Part shown: one piece after another, positions 1 through 11,178 of the stretch
Numbering within the stretch: the first letter of the stretch is position 1
How the letters are laid out: the number at the start of each line of letters is the position of its first letter
DNA from: Rhynchopus sp. YZ270_cl-10
Taxonomy: Eukaryota > Euglenozoa > Diplonemea > Diplonemida > Diplonemidae
Length of the DNA: 64,000 nucleotides
Direction: 5' to 3'
Assembly (NCBI GenBank): GCA_964035575.1
Contig: OZ037876.1
Coordinates: 1,302,001 to 1,366,000, forward strand
Notes under the pieces: generated by a model
The model's database searches: none
Told to the model about the DNA's origin: nothing
The model's input: only the letters and a program-made list of their open reading frames with translations
Program-made: the position numbers and the translations under genes

Positions 1-1092
1 ACCCTGTGTTCGTGCACCTTACGTACAACGCCGCACAAGCGTTGGACTCAGAGGAATGTCTGCTGTGTAGTGTATCAAACATGAGAACCAACTCCCAGAA
101 ACAAGGGGCGCCTTTTGGCGGGCGTTGTTGAGGGTGTTTGGGGTGCAAAGTTTTCCACAATTTTGATGCTAGATAGATGTTATAACAAAGAGAATTCAGA
201 ACAAAACAACACCCTGCCCCATACACACTAAATTGTCATACTTCAAGAGCATGCCTGGGCCAAAATTGTTGTGATCCAAATGAGTAAGGCCACCAACAAA
301 GTCTTTTGGACTTTTTTGTTGCGTCGACTCTGGCAATTAGGGTACGTGTACGTGTGTACCTGCGTATCTGGGTGCTTGGGCACCCCAGTGCCAGATTCAG
401 CGGGGGGTACCCCCGCGAACACCCCTCCCACCAGAAACCCGCAAACCCTCCCTACCGCTGCCTGGGTCTGAACTGTCTTTTTTGCAAACGTTTTGGGTCT
501 GAACTGTCTTTTTTACAAACGTTTGGGGCTGAACTGTCTTTATCGAAACATGTTGGGCCCATACTGTCCAAAAGTCAAACGTAGTGGGCCAGACTGTCCT
601 TATCCCTTAAATATTTCTGATGAATTTGCGTTTTTTTGTTAAAATCTTACTAACTTTTGCGTCGATAATGCCCCCTTTTCTTTTGCCCTTATTGTTTAAG
701 TCTAAGTATACCCTATGAACAAAAGCGAACATTTCCCCCCCGATCAAACCCTCCCCTCTTTCCTAAAGACCACACACACTCACACACACACTCTCTGCCA
801 CATTCTAATATGAATGCATTCTTTACCGACATAGGACCCGATTTTTTGATTTGAGTTTGGCGCAAAGCTGCGACCGGGACTTTGCGGAAGCTACGAGGCA
901 TTCCACACACACTCCAATGACAGCGTCAAACGATCCATTACGATGCGCAGGCTATCCCTGTGTCCCCAAAGTGTTCCGTACCCTCCCTTCCCTCCTCTCC
1001 CCTCCACCCCCTCCAACAGCGATACACTAAGAACCCTTCTAAGTCATACGACTTTATCCTATACACATTTTCCCTCTTTTTTTGTACCATCT
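1..1092. other. Intergenic region upstream of aminopeptidase
   Basis: No convincing gene is seen. It contains a degenerate tandem repeat at 463-608, listed separately, and a long C/T-rich tract at about 965-1085. That tract probably serves as the splice-acceptor region for the gene starting at 1093. An open frame runs through the tract from 943 in phase with the aminopeptidase, but its first 50 residues are Pro/Ser/Thr-rich translation of the pyrimidine tract and are unlikely to be protein. Confidence 0.6.
463..608. repeat. Five degenerate tandem copies of a ~31-bp unit
   Basis: Units begin at 463, 494, 525, 554 and 584, each opening with TGGGYC followed by an ACTGTC core and ending with a CAAACGT-like stretch. 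The first two are nearly identical and the later ones drift. A lone related segment, TGGGCCAGACTGTACTAACC, lies at 5611, so the unit also occurs outside the array. Confidence 0.75.
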
Positions 1093-4000
1093 ATGCTTGA
1101 AGATGGTAGCGACGGAGCTGACCTGCCGTTCCGCCCGCTTTCTTATGCGTTGCACCTTGCGCCCAACCTCCTGCAGAAAGGTGTTGATGCTGTGCCTTGC
1201 GTCGCTACGATACGCATCAGGGTTTTATGCAGTGACGCACGGACCATCACTTTGCACTCCCAAGACCTCACGTACTCCTCGCTGACTGTGACGTATAATG
1301 GCACCACGCAGGCAGTTGACACAGCGTCGCCAGCGTTCTACTCAGAAGGCGTCATCTGCATCGCCATCCCCTCAGGTCTCTCTGGAGTCGATGTTATAGT
1401 AAAAGCTTCGTACACTGCGGAGGTGCCTGCTGATGGCTCTGGCGGGTTGTTTCTTACAGAGGAAGGCGCAACAGAAACGTTGGCCACCCATTTCGAGCCT
1501 CTTCTCGCTCGCTCGGTGTTCCCCTGTGTTGACCTTCCTGGGGTGAAGGCGAGGTTTACTGTGTCGGTGGATAAGCGTGGTCTTCCTGCAGGGCACACCG
1601 TGCTGAGCAATACATTGCCCGCAGTGGAGACGGCGGAGGAGGTGCGGTTTGAGGAGTCGCCCCCGCTGAGTACGTACCTCGTGTGTCTTGTGGTCGGGGC
1701 GATGCATTACCGTGAGGCGTTCTGTGGTGGTGGTGGTGATGGTGGTGGTGTGCCGCTGCGTCTGCGTGTGTACGTCTCCACTGAACACAGTCTTGCCTAC
1801 GTGGCAGTGGCCCTGCGTCTCCTAAAGGAAGCGTTGTGCTTCTACGAGGCGACCTTCGACCACCCCCTAGGGTTGAAAAAGATTGATGTGATCGGCCTGC
1901 CCTGCCTCCGCCCCATTGCAATGGAGAACACCGGGTGTCTTGCCTTCCGTTTGCATCATCTCCTGGTCACTCCGACTACCCCTTTGTCAAGGGTGCAACG
2001 GATTACCAGGTTGATCGCGCACGAAGTGAGCCACCTCTGGTTCGGCAACGCCGTGGGCCTCAAGGGGTGGGGCGACGTCTGGGTTAAGGAGGGGAACGCA
2101 CGGTTTTTGGAATACCTCTTTGCGGCGAAGATGTTTCCTGGGTGGGGGTTTTGGGGGGAGTTTGGGTATGGCATTTTGCATAAGGCGAAGGAGCAGGACA
2201 CATCTCGCGGACAGAGCCACCCTCTTGAGGGCTGCCTCGACACCGACAGCGTCTCCTCCACCTTCGATGTGGTGACCTACAGTAAGGGTGCAGCTTTGGT
2301 GGCAATGACTGCACAGTGCATTGGGCTGAGCAGGGTGCTGTCTGGGATGCGATGCTTCCTCCGACAACACGACGGACACAACGCAGATGCGAACGACTAT
2401 GCTTCTGCCATGAACGCTTCTGTTGGCATAGCGCATAACAGCGGAACCGACTTCCTCGATGTCCCCCTCAGCAACGCTGACTCTTATGACGTTGCCGCCT
2501 TTCTGCGTCCCTGGCGCAATGAGTCGTCCTTTCCTGTTGTGTTTGCTTATCGCCACCCAAACAGCACCTCAATCACCTTGCAGCAAAGCATCGCACCAGA
2601 GGTGGCTGCACAGAAGGTGCAGGTCCGTGCATCCCCCTTTGCACTGCCGGTGGCAGTGGGGGTGGTGAGTGAGGTAGGGGTCGCATTGTCGGCAGTGGTG
2701 GTGCCGACAGAGCCGCAAGGTGTAGCAGTGGAGGTGTCGCGGCAAAGTGGATGTGTCGTGAACGCAACGGGGATGTCGTACTGCAGGGTCTGGTATGCGC
2801 AGGATGTGCTTCGCGAGCTTCTGGTGCATTACAAAGGTCTTCCTGCGTCGGCAAGGATTGCATTGGTGGCTGACTCCTTCAGTCTGCTTCCGGTGGCTGT
2901 GGTGTTGGAGGGTGGGGGTGGTGCAGGCTGTCCCTCCTGGTGGGTGCCTGCCTCTGCAGCGCACCTAGGCACACAGTTCTATGAGGTGATGCGTGCCTTC
3001 CAAGACGCAGAAGAGACGCACAACGAAGTGGTCCGTGCAGCAGTCGAGGCGTTGGCGGATGTATGTAAAGAGATGCTGGGATAGAGATAGGGTGGCAAGT
3101 GGGGTTTGGTTCATTGTCAACACATTTTTCTCCTGAAATTGATGCAACGTTTTTTTTTGCTCTTCTGAGAGTCTGTTTCTGGTATTTGTCTTTCACAAAG
3201 AGGGGGTCTGAAATGGAGACGTGATCAGTGGGTCTTTTTTTTGTCTCTTAATCATTGACTGTGGTATATTTCTACCCCGTACCCCCACCCCCCTTCACAG
3301 CTCCTGCACAACGTGCAATGCCACCCCTACGAAGACAAGGTGCGGTCTGCTGTGGCAGGGTACCTAGGCCACCTGGTGCCTGCTGTGGAGCGTGCTGCTG
3401 TGGGGCGGGTGTGGAAGGCGGATGGGGACATAGAGGAGTTTGCAGGGTACGAGGCACAGAGCATGCTGATGCCGGAGGTGGCGGCGCGTGTGCTTGTGGT
3501 GCTGGGGTCGGCTGGGCATGTGGGCGCATGCACGCTGGCGCAGGGCCTGAAGGCAGGGCTGGTGTGTGCACTGCAGCGTGCCCCTGATGCTGCGACACCC
3601 GACCTCCTCGTCAGCACTGCCGCAGTGCGTGTCTGCGTGGCGCACGGCACCGACCCCGACTGGGCAGACGCCTGGCGCCTCTGCCACTGGGCCGCCCTTG
3701 TGGACAGTGACACAGCTCACATCCCCACCCGCCCCGTCACACAGGGTCTCGGGTGGCTCAGGTGTGCGCTGCCTGCCTTCGCCGTGCATGAGGCGCAGAC
3801 GGTGCCCCAAGGCTACGTGCTCACGGGGAGTCTCATCGAGTGTCTGGCAGCAAGTCCGCAGCAGCACATCGCAGTCGGTGTGGCGGAGGTGACGGGGCGC
3901 TCGCCAGTGCTGCAGTCGGACCTGGCCTTGATAGCGTACTGCAAGGGTGCGCTGTGCAACGCAGCGTCGATGGCGTATCTGTTGCCACACCTACAGTCGT

Positions 4001-4511
4001 CGGTATGGAACAATGTAAGCATCTTATCCTAACCCTTTGGAGACATTTGAGTTGCTCTGCGGAAGCAGTGTGGCAGGTCTTGGCCTGTTTTTGGATGAGC
4101 CCTGAGATTTTGTCGATGACAGTGCCTTTTTTACTCATATTTTTTTTTGCTGACTGACTTCACGGGTTTGCAGTGGTTCATCTTACGAATCGGTATCCCC
4201 CTTTTTTTTGAGTTATTTCTCAGTTGTTCGCATGCGTGGTGGGTTTTTCGCTCTTAACTTAGGAAACAACCCCTCCATCTCCATCACAGAAGCTGTTGTG
4301 GTTCCTCGTGATGGTGTCGGTGAAGCTCAACTTTGGGTCACCTACGTGGCTGACACAGCACAGGGAGCTGTGGGAGCACATGGACGCGTCGATACATGAC
4401 CAGGTGGAAGGGCGGCTCACTGTCACGGAGGGCATCATCAAGTCGTGCAGGCTGCTGACTGCGGGGGGCGCTGTGGACGTTGAAGACGTTGAAGGGCACA
4501 CACCACCCTGA
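1093..4511 (+). CDS. M1-family zinc aminopeptidase, puromycin-sensitive type
   Basis: Three exons, 1093-3060, 3301-4014 and 4290-4511, give 967 residues, close to the usual 850-1000. Introns begin GTATGT and GTAAGC and end CACAG, all in phase 0. The zinc motif HEVSH lies at residues 310-314, with the third ligand Glu 18 residues after the second His in a WVKEG context. The catalytic Tyr is in TYSKGA near residue 396. The exopeptidase motif, usually GAMEN, reads IAMEN near 275-279, so the first Gly is replaced. The C-terminal half fits the helical ERAP1_C-like domain. The enzyme should remove N-terminal residues from peptides, probably in the cytosol because no signal peptide is seen. The start at 1093 is preferred because the 150 bases before it are a pyrimidine tract. 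Family is certain; subfamily is inferred. Confidence 0.9.
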
Positions 4512-6317
4512 GAGGATGCTTCTAGCACCTTGTCGTTCTTTCTGGGGCTAGGTGCTGGGCTCGCCTGAGGGAGGGGGGGGGTTTTTTTTTGTACCGACTG
4601 CACAAAACCATTCTCTTGTTCTGTTCCTGCGATTAGAACAGTTTGAGCATTAAGTTACTGTTATTAAATCGAGATCAGACATTAGCCGCAATCTACCAAC
4701 GAGCACAATACTCACACCGTGAATGCCTACGTTTTTTTTTTAAACCTGAAGGTGTGTGTTGAAGTGCAGTGTTTGTGTAGGTAATTCCAAGCTAAGTGAG
4801 GAACATCGCCAGGTAGCAGGTAGCAGGTAGACAGTGTCTGTGTTCATGAGATGTCTTCCCGTCTGCCCCTGAGGTGCATCACTCTTTACAGAGAGGCGGT
4901 GTTCCATGTCAAAGGGAACACAAACAGGAAGCATATTTTTGCAGAGTGTATGGAAACCCGCAGGCAGAAGGTTTGCTTTGTGCAAAAACCGAGGGTCCCA
5001 TGAAGAATAACCCGTGGTTGCTATTCCGTGATGGTAGTCTAAATTCAATGTGCAAAAAACAAAACAAAGAAAGCGTGGAGCTCACACAGAAAAACTGAGG
5101 TGTCTACACGGTCTCAATTATTCAAAGAAAAAAAACAATATAAAAAGCGTGTCTACACACCCCCGCCCATCCTCGCTGTGCCTGCCCTTCTAGCAAGGCA
5201 ATATTTCAAAAAAAAGGGAGATGATATTGTGTACCTTTTTCTTCGACCTACCCGACCCACCCATTAAATGTAACAGGATACACAAAGGGCCCTGCCCAAC
5301 ACAAACCCAACAATGTTGTAAATTGAACTCTTTTGCTGATCTTTGCCATTTGCCACTGTGTTGGCTGGAAAAGAGTTGCGAGAGTTGTGCGGACGCTAGC
5401 TGCGGGTTAGCGGCTGAGTGTGAATACCGAGTCAGTCTTTGCAGCGTTCTCACTGCGTGTGGGGACGAGAGGAGCAAGAATACAGGGAAACGATTTGACG
5501 GTGCGGAACGTGGGGGCTATCGCAACCGCGTGAGACGGCGTCACTGTCCCAAACAAAAAGCAAGAAAAAAGAAAAAGAAGAAAAAAAAGGGCGAGTAAAA
5601 AACCCCTAGTTGGGCCAGACTGTACTAACCTTCACACAGTTGACCCTTCATTTCTGACCTTTTTTTAAAAACCGAAAGAAAACAAAACAAACACAAATAC
5701 GGGATTGTCCCATCCTTTTTCGTGCAAGCCCTTAACACTGGTCCTAAATTGAGCCCCTGGGCTCCTACGCCCTTGGGCGTTGTGTTAATATAAAAACCGT
5801 TTGGCTTGGGGCTTGAGTAGCTCTGTGCCTATATTTTTTACTTTTTTTTGTTTTTGTGTTTTTTTGTGTCAACAAAGGTATAGTGATTTTCCGTTTTCTT
5901 TTACAAAATTTCAGTAAAAGCGAGTAGAATAAATAAAACAAAGCAAAAGTAACCACATAAAACAAAACAAAAAAAAAGCAACCACCAACAAACAAGAAAA
6001 AAGCAGTTTTCCACAAAAAAAAGCAAACAAAAAAACAAACCCAAATAATACCGGACAAAGAAGGGATCAATAGAAAACAAAAAAAACCAAAGTTCAACTT
6101 ATACTTTGCAAAACAACTTTTCCCAACAAAACTTTTATTTTCAAAAAAAACAACAAAAAAACTCCGCGTATAAACCACCCCCTTTTTTCTCCTTTTTTTT
6201 ATTTTTCTCTTTTGCACCTTTTCTTCACTTTTTTTTCTCTCTCTTTTTTTTTGTGTTTCAAATACAAAAAAAAACCCTTCTCTTTTCCCCTCTATTACCC
6301 TTTTCTCTTTCTTTTCA
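4512..6317. other. Intergenic region, AT-rich low complexity
   Basis: No gene is supported. Several short frames exist on both strands but are Lys/Phe/Asn-rich translations of A and T runs, including a 202-codon minus-strand frame at 5765-6373. The stretch 6175-6317 is a strong pyrimidine tract leading into the kinase gene. A triple CAGGTAG repeat lies near 4811. Confidence 0.55.
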
Positions 6318-7307
6318 ATGTCCACTCTTTTTGTCAATACTCCTCCTCCTCCTACTCCCCCCCTTCGTTTCACCCCTGACCAATGCTGTACTACTCTATT
6401 TTCTCATCCGAGCACTTCATTTACTTTGGTTGACGATTGTGCGGGAGGTACATACTTTGTCTCGCATGGATCCCAACGTGTTGGTGTGTTTAAACCTTCT
6501 GTTTCCGAGCCTTCGCAGCCGCTCAACCCAAAAGGGGACTGCGAAACTCAGCTGAAGGCAGGGTTCACACCGGGAGAAGGCTATTTGAGGGAGATCTGCG
6601 CGTACCAGATGGACCATGCAGGGTTTGCTGGCGTGCCGCGTACCGTCTTCGCGGAGGTGTCCGGGGAACGTCTGGGTCTTGGAAGCAATGAAGTAGCCGG
6701 GTCGTTCCAACACTTCGTGACTCACGGTAGCAGCAGCTGGGACAGTCCGCCTGGGGCGTACTCTGGGAAGGATGTGCGCCGTATTGCTCTGCTGGACCTG
6801 CGTCTCCTCAACTGCGATAGACATGGAGGAAACATTCTCGTTGGGAGCGACGCACGCACCTTGACACCCATTGACCACGGATACGTCCTGCCCACCTCGC
6901 TGGAAGACCTCGACTTTGAGTGGCTGATGTGGCCGCAGGCGAAGCAGCCCTTCACAGAGGAGGAAAAGGAGTACATCCTTGCCCTCTGTGCAGACGACGA
7001 TGCTGCTGTGCTGCGTGGCTGTGGTGTAGGTGAGGATGCGGTCGAGCTCATGCGTCTTGCACTCTGCGCTCTGCAAGTGGGCGTGTGTGCGGACCTGACG
7101 GTGCGTGACATCGGCGACTTCTTCAGACGCAGCCACTTCGGTGCGCCCAGCAGGCTTGAGGAGTGCATCGAGGCAGCACGTCTCAGCGACGACGCAGGGA
7201 GCGAGAGCAGCTCACTCTCAGAGTTGGTTGAGTTGGGCTCGGACACATCCTCAGGGGAAGTAGACTTCTGGTATGTGATGGCAGGTCTTGGATTTATGTT
7301 GTTCTGA
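6318..7307 (+). CDS. Phosphatidylinositol 4-kinase, plant PI4K-gamma-like
   Basis: A single exon encodes 329 residues. It should phosphorylate phosphatidylinositol at the 4 position, although some gamma-type members act as protein kinases. The glycine-rich loop GGTYF lies at residues 43-47 and the ATP-binding Lys in VFKP at about 59. A segment GVPRTV near 107-112 matches the conserved AGVPPT of the family. The catalytic motif NCDRHGGN has Asp at 167, and the metal-binding Asp is in PIDHGY at 186. FEWLMWPQAKQPF at about 200-212 is a signature of plant PI4K-gamma and type II kinases. The N-terminus is short and lacks the ubiquitin-like domains of plant members. The C-terminus is Ser-rich and ends in a hydrophobic stretch. 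The start follows a pyrimidine tract directly. Confidence 0.85.
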   Translation: MSTLFVNTPPPPTPPLRFTPDQCCTTLFSHPSTSFTLVDDCAGGTYFVSHGSQRVGVFKPSVSEPSQPLNPKGDCETQLKAGFTPGEGYLREICAYQMDHAGFAGVPRTVFAEVSGERLGLGSNEVAGSFQHFVTHGSSSWDSPPGAYSGKDVRRIALLDLRLLNCDRHGGNILVGSDARTLTPIDHGYVLPTSLEDLDFEWLMWPQAKQPFTEEEKEYILALCADDDAAVLRGCGVGEDAVELMRLALCALQVGVCADLTVRDIGDFFRRSHFGAPSRLEECIEAARLSDDAGSESSSLSELVELGSDTSSGEVDFWYVMAGLGFMLF

Positions 7308-7976
7308 GTATTTCTATGAGGGAGAACGAACCTCGGGGGGGTCGGTGCATATCAACGTTGCTAAATGTCGTTAGATGTGGCGAGAGACATTCGTTTTAGC
7401 AAGTTTTCTTTCTTTCCGAATGACAAATTTACATTTTTATAAAGATTTGTGTTGGTTGCGTTAAGATTATTGAATTGAAAACTAGCGGACCCGCTGCATT
7501 ATTTCATAAATTTAACATCAAATACTACAGGTATTTCAAGCAGACTGTGCAGGTTGCGATGATGGAGTACAAAGAGAACACGCTAAACAAATGACAAAAT
7601 GTGAGTGACGAAACAAAATAGAATACTGTGAGCGCGTACTCAGATGCGCGATATTACCACAGTGTTTTCAAGACAGATAATCAAAAAACAAAAAAACAAA
7701 ATATGCACAATAAAAAGAGAGAGCAGACCAATTGCTTTTTACCCCACTCCTTGACCACGTTGCAGTGGGTGACACACCAAAAGAGCAAAAATAAAGTACA
7801 AAAAAAAGCAAACAATACGGAGAGAGGTGCACCCAAATATCCCCGCCCCCCCCTCCATTTCCCCCCAACAAAATTCATTTTATTGAGTGTTTTGTTGAAC
7901 AAATAAGATGGCCCTTTTTTAGCAATTGAGAATATTCCAAGCAATCAATGACCATTGCTACATCTACTTTTTAAAA

Positions 7977-8040
7977 GTTACTGGGGGGGGCAATAAAACG
8001 GTATACGGGGTATATAAAGTATGCATCCCCCCCCAGTAAC
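7977..8040. repeat. 64-bp foldback with G8/C8 arms
   Basis: The arms are GTTACT plus eight G, and eight C plus AGTAAC, a perfect 14-bp inverted repeat. The 36-bp AT-rich centre contains two imperfect GTATAC/GTATAT half-palindromes. It could be a tiny miniature inverted-repeat transposon; no clear target-site duplication is visible. Confidence 0.7.
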
Positions 8041-8380
8041 AAACCCTTCACATTTTTCTTTTTCCTACGTTAAAAATTTCCAAATATTCCCTTTTATTTT
8101 TCCAGCCAGTATATAACCCACTGAACAGCCATCAAAAGGGTGGTATATTGTACACCAAAAATAGGGTGAAAGCAATATCGCAAAACAATCAAAAAAAAAT
8201 ATCATCAAAAACAAAAAACAAACTATCATCACTTGAACTTGAAGCACCACCTTTTTTTTTTATTTTTTTTTAAAAATCAAACAAACCAAACAACCAATCA
8301 ATATTTTATTTTTTTTGTTATTTTTCCTTCTCCACATCGGGGCTAAACTTAACCCCCAGACATGTGTACATCAACTCTCT

Positions 8381-8420
8381 TATTAGATGACTAAGCAGAG
8401 GCTTAGGATCATCTTATAAA
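8381..8420 (+). repeat. Dispersed hairpin family, copy 1
   Basis: Left arm AGATGA-CTAAGC, loop AGAG, right arm GCTTAG-GA-TCATCTTATAAA. The stem is perfect apart from a two-base bulge on the 3' side. This copy keeps A-T where most other copies have a G-U pair in the outer stem. Confidence 0.8.
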
Positions 8421-8958
8421 TTTTTCTATCAAATCGTCGGCTGGTAATAAAGGGACAGCGTTTTGCATCACATTAAGATTACCATTGTTCATTATGTAAA
8501 ACCTACTTCGGGGGCTCCCTAAAACATGTTAAAAAATCGCAAAAAAGTTCAAAAAGTGTTTTTTACCTTTGCCAAAACTGAGATACAAAGTTTTATTTTT
8601 CCAAACCCAAACAAATCTCCTTTTTTTTTTAGCTGCCCGTTCTGTGTTTTGTGGCACAATCGGAAATGACAAGAACCCATCCTCGGACGGGCGATTGTCG
8701 ATACAACAAAAAAAAGAAAATGTGTTGTGCAAAAAGTATTGCTCCTTTATGAATACCGAGGAGCAGGCTCGACCATGACACAAAACTCAAAACCCAAAAA
8801 AAAAATCGTATTTTTATTGCTGTTATTTGCGTTAACCCCCCCGCCCCCCCTTGTCTTGGTCATTTGACCGAGCCTCCCCCCCGCCCCCTATTTTTTTCTT
8901 TTTTCTTTTTTGCATTTTTCTTCGACACCTGTTCAACCTAAGATATACCATTTTTCTA

Positions 8959-8995
8959 AAGGTGACCAAGCAAACGATGCTTAGGGTCATCTTAA
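8959..8995 (+). repeat. Dispersed hairpin family, copy 2
   Basis: Outer arm AAGGTGA pairs with TCATCTT through one G-U pair. The inner stem CCAAGCA is partly paired with TGCTTAG. It lies about 380 bases before the start at 9375. Confidence 0.6.
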
Positions 8996-9374
8996 AAAAA
9001 AAGTTTTATTTTCCTTTTGAATAAGCGGGAAACAGCAAAACAGTGAACCCCCTCCCTCTCTCCCTCCCCCCTCTCTACCCACTATTATTTTCCACACGCT
9101 GCTCTTCCGCTCACATGGCAAGACCTGCTCTAGCCACACCAAATCGCTCCCTATGATACCCCATGTGTGGGGTTTACGGGTTTGCCACATTGCGACGCAT
9201 CCGTGACAGGGTTTTAATTCAGGCATTGCAACATAACACATCCATTTACGCGACATAGTCAGATTTCGAAGGGAAAGTGTGCCCCAAGATTTTTTTTTTG
9301 ATGTCCAACCACACCACTTCCCCACAGAGAATTGCGTACACACACCTCTCCCGTCTCCCTTCTCCCTTCTCCAC

Positions 9375-10754
9375 ATGGGAGAGTACTTTGACTCCTCAGG
9401 GGTATCGCCAGTACCGCAGCGTGCAGGGAGGCGGCCGCCAAGGACTCCACAGGCAGCAATGGACAGACCACATATGCATGCAGGGGAGGAGAGGCGCGAG
9501 CCTCACATCTCCCCCGCACGTAAGGACACCGGTGCTGGTGGTGGTATCCAGGAGCGCACCCCAGACTTCACCCCGCAGTGGGCAGACGGCGTCGACACAT
9601 CGCTCTACGCGCGTGCACACCACGCAGAGTATGGTGATCGCGGGCAGACGCAGGGACGCTTCCCCTGGGAGGATGTGACACAGCAGCAGGCCCGCGCACA
9701 GCACACAGTGAACATCACGCCGCTCTCGGGGAGGGTGCCCCCTTCCGGCCGCGTGCCGCCTGTTGACATATCACGGTTCCTGCATACGCAGACACCACGG
9801 CTGTACACCGCGTCATCTACCACGACACACACGGCACATCATCGTGGCCAGCCTAGCCCTTCACCCACAGGACAGCAGGTGTCCGCACCGGGGACGCCTA
9901 GGTCATGTGCCAGCACGCAGACTGCATGCGATGTGACGACGCAGACCGGAGCAAGGAACGCATCTGTCTCGCAACCCGAGAGTCCACACAAGAAACGCCG
10001 TGTCAGCAGACTCCCCGAGCAGACCGAGACTGCGGTGATCCTTCCCATCGTGCATGACACGGAGAGCGAGGCGGAGTCGGTGGGGGGGCACCCACTGTCG
10101 GTTGCATACGGCTCGCCCCAGCGGGGGATGACGACTGCTTGGGACCTCTTTGTGAAGTTCTCTGTGCAGGAGGCGCAGGGGGGGCTGGGAGGGGGAGGCC
10201 AGCAGGGCTACCCCGCAAGCACGCCTGCCGCACAGCAGCACCACGAGGCCCCTACGAACATGCAGATCCCTCCACCCCTCTCGCCACTGCTCGCATCTGC
10301 GCGTCCTCCAGTGGAGGTGACGGAAGTGAAGCCCACCTCACAGCGCCGCAAGGTTGACCGTCATACCGGCATGATGGGGTGGTGGAAGGACAGTCGAGGT
10401 GCACTGTTCCAGGTCACACCACCGCAGACGGGTTTGTGGGAGTTGGTCTTCGGGTTGCCTGGGATGGGGACAGAGGAGAAGCTGCCGGTCCTGCAGGCGA
10501 CCTGGGTGCAGGGAGGCAACGGTGATGGACACAACCAAGGCCGCAAGACAACGATCCCCATGGACTCGACAGGCGCCATGGTGCAGGCATGCGCGCTCCC
10601 ACCTGAGGCGATCGTGTCAATCGTGGCGTACGACTCTAGACAGAATTGGTTGACATGCGACTTCATCCAGCACGACGCGACCATCCGTCTTCGCTTCGAT
10701 TCCTCTGATGGAAAGCGTGGTACGTCATGCATCTTGCACCCTATTCATAGGTAA
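9375..10754 (+). CDS. Hypothetical protein, Pro/Ser/Thr-rich with conserved-looking C-terminus
   Basis: The frame gives 459 residues and I do not recognise it. An in-frame extension to 9279 is mostly translation of the pyrimidine tract, so the Met at 9375, directly after CTCCAC, is preferred. Residues 1 to about 320 are low complexity, rich in Pro, Ser, Thr, Gln and His, with one basic KKRR cluster that could be a nuclear signal. The last ~125 residues are different in character: compact, with several Trp and alternating hydrophobic residues, and look like a folded beta-rich domain. A GTACGT after GATGGAAAGCGTG near 10719 could be a splice donor to an unseen last exon, so the C-terminus is not certain. 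Confidence 0.6.
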   Translation: MGEYFDSSGVSPVPQRAGRRPPRTPQAAMDRPHMHAGEERREPHISPARKDTGAGGGIQERTPDFTPQWADGVDTSLYARAHHAEYGDRGQTQGRFPWEDVTQQQARAQHTVNITPLSGRVPPSGRVPPVDISRFLHTQTPRLYTASSTTTHTAHHRGQPSPSPTGQQVSAPGTPRSCASTQTACDVTTQTGARNASVSQPESPHKKRRVSRLPEQTETAVILPIVHDTESEAESVGGHPLSVAYGSPQRGMTTAWDLFVKFSVQEAQGGLGGGGQQGYPASTPAAQQHHEAPTNMQIPPPLSPLLASARPPVEVTEVKPTSQRRKVDRHTGMMGWWKDSRGALFQVTPPQTGLWELVFGLPGMGTEEKLPVLQATWVQGGNGDGHNQGRKTTIPMDSTGAMVQACALPPEAIVSIVAYDSRQNWLTCDFIQHDATIRLRFDSSDGKRGTSCILHPIHR

Positions 10755-11178
10755 TAGAGGGAGAGATGGGGTTGGGGTTAATTAGACGTTTTAGATTTTT
10801 TGTATTTTGGGAGGGTGTGAACATCATGAAACGATCTTCCGCCTGCAATACAAGAAAGGCTTCCCCAGGGGCTTTGTCTTTATTCTTTTTTGAAAAAAGC
10901 TATTAACTGCAGACCACCCTCCCTCCCTCCCTTAAGATGTATGTGTACACATGAGACACAATCTTCCAAACTTTTGTTTTTCTTTTGTTACGTAGAACAG
11001 AGAAGACTTCTGTTCAAATAAACACACCACTTTAAACACTTTGTTATATCTAGAGCCCTTACAATACGATCCCCCCTACCCACTTCCCCCTCTCTCTCTC
11101 TTTCCCCCTTATTCCACAAACTGATCATCTCTCTCTCTCTCCCTCACCCATTCTTAGACAAATAAAACACCAACAACA
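10755..11178. other. Intercistronic region
   Basis: No gene is supported. It contains a weak palindrome at about 10933-10967 with AAGAT and ATCTT ends, which could be a decayed hairpin-family copy. It ends in a CT-rich tract and a TTCTTAG at 11151-11157, a good trans-splice acceptor 22 bases before the next ATG. Confidence 0.55.
11131..11157 (+). promoter_or_regulatory. Predicted trans-splice acceptor of MORN gene
   Basis: A 20-base CT-repeat tract is followed by CACCCATTCTTAG and an A/C-rich leader ACAAATAAAACACC to the ATG at 11179. The layout matches spliced-leader acceptor regions of euglenozoans. Use of this site is inferred. Confidence 0.45.

Larger units (their letters stand above)
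7308..9374. other. Intergenic region with hairpins and foldback
   Basis: No gene is supported over 2 kb; frames here are short and homopolymer-rich. It contains a perfect 14-bp foldback at 7977-8040, two members of the dispersed hairpin family at 8381 and 8959, and a possible decayed member at 7371-7400. A pyrimidine tract at 9320-9374 precedes the next gene. Confidence 0.6.

Noticed and set aside
5765-6373. 202-codon minus-strand frame before the PI4K gene
   Set aside because: Composed of Lys and Phe runs from A/T homopolymers, with no conserved pattern.
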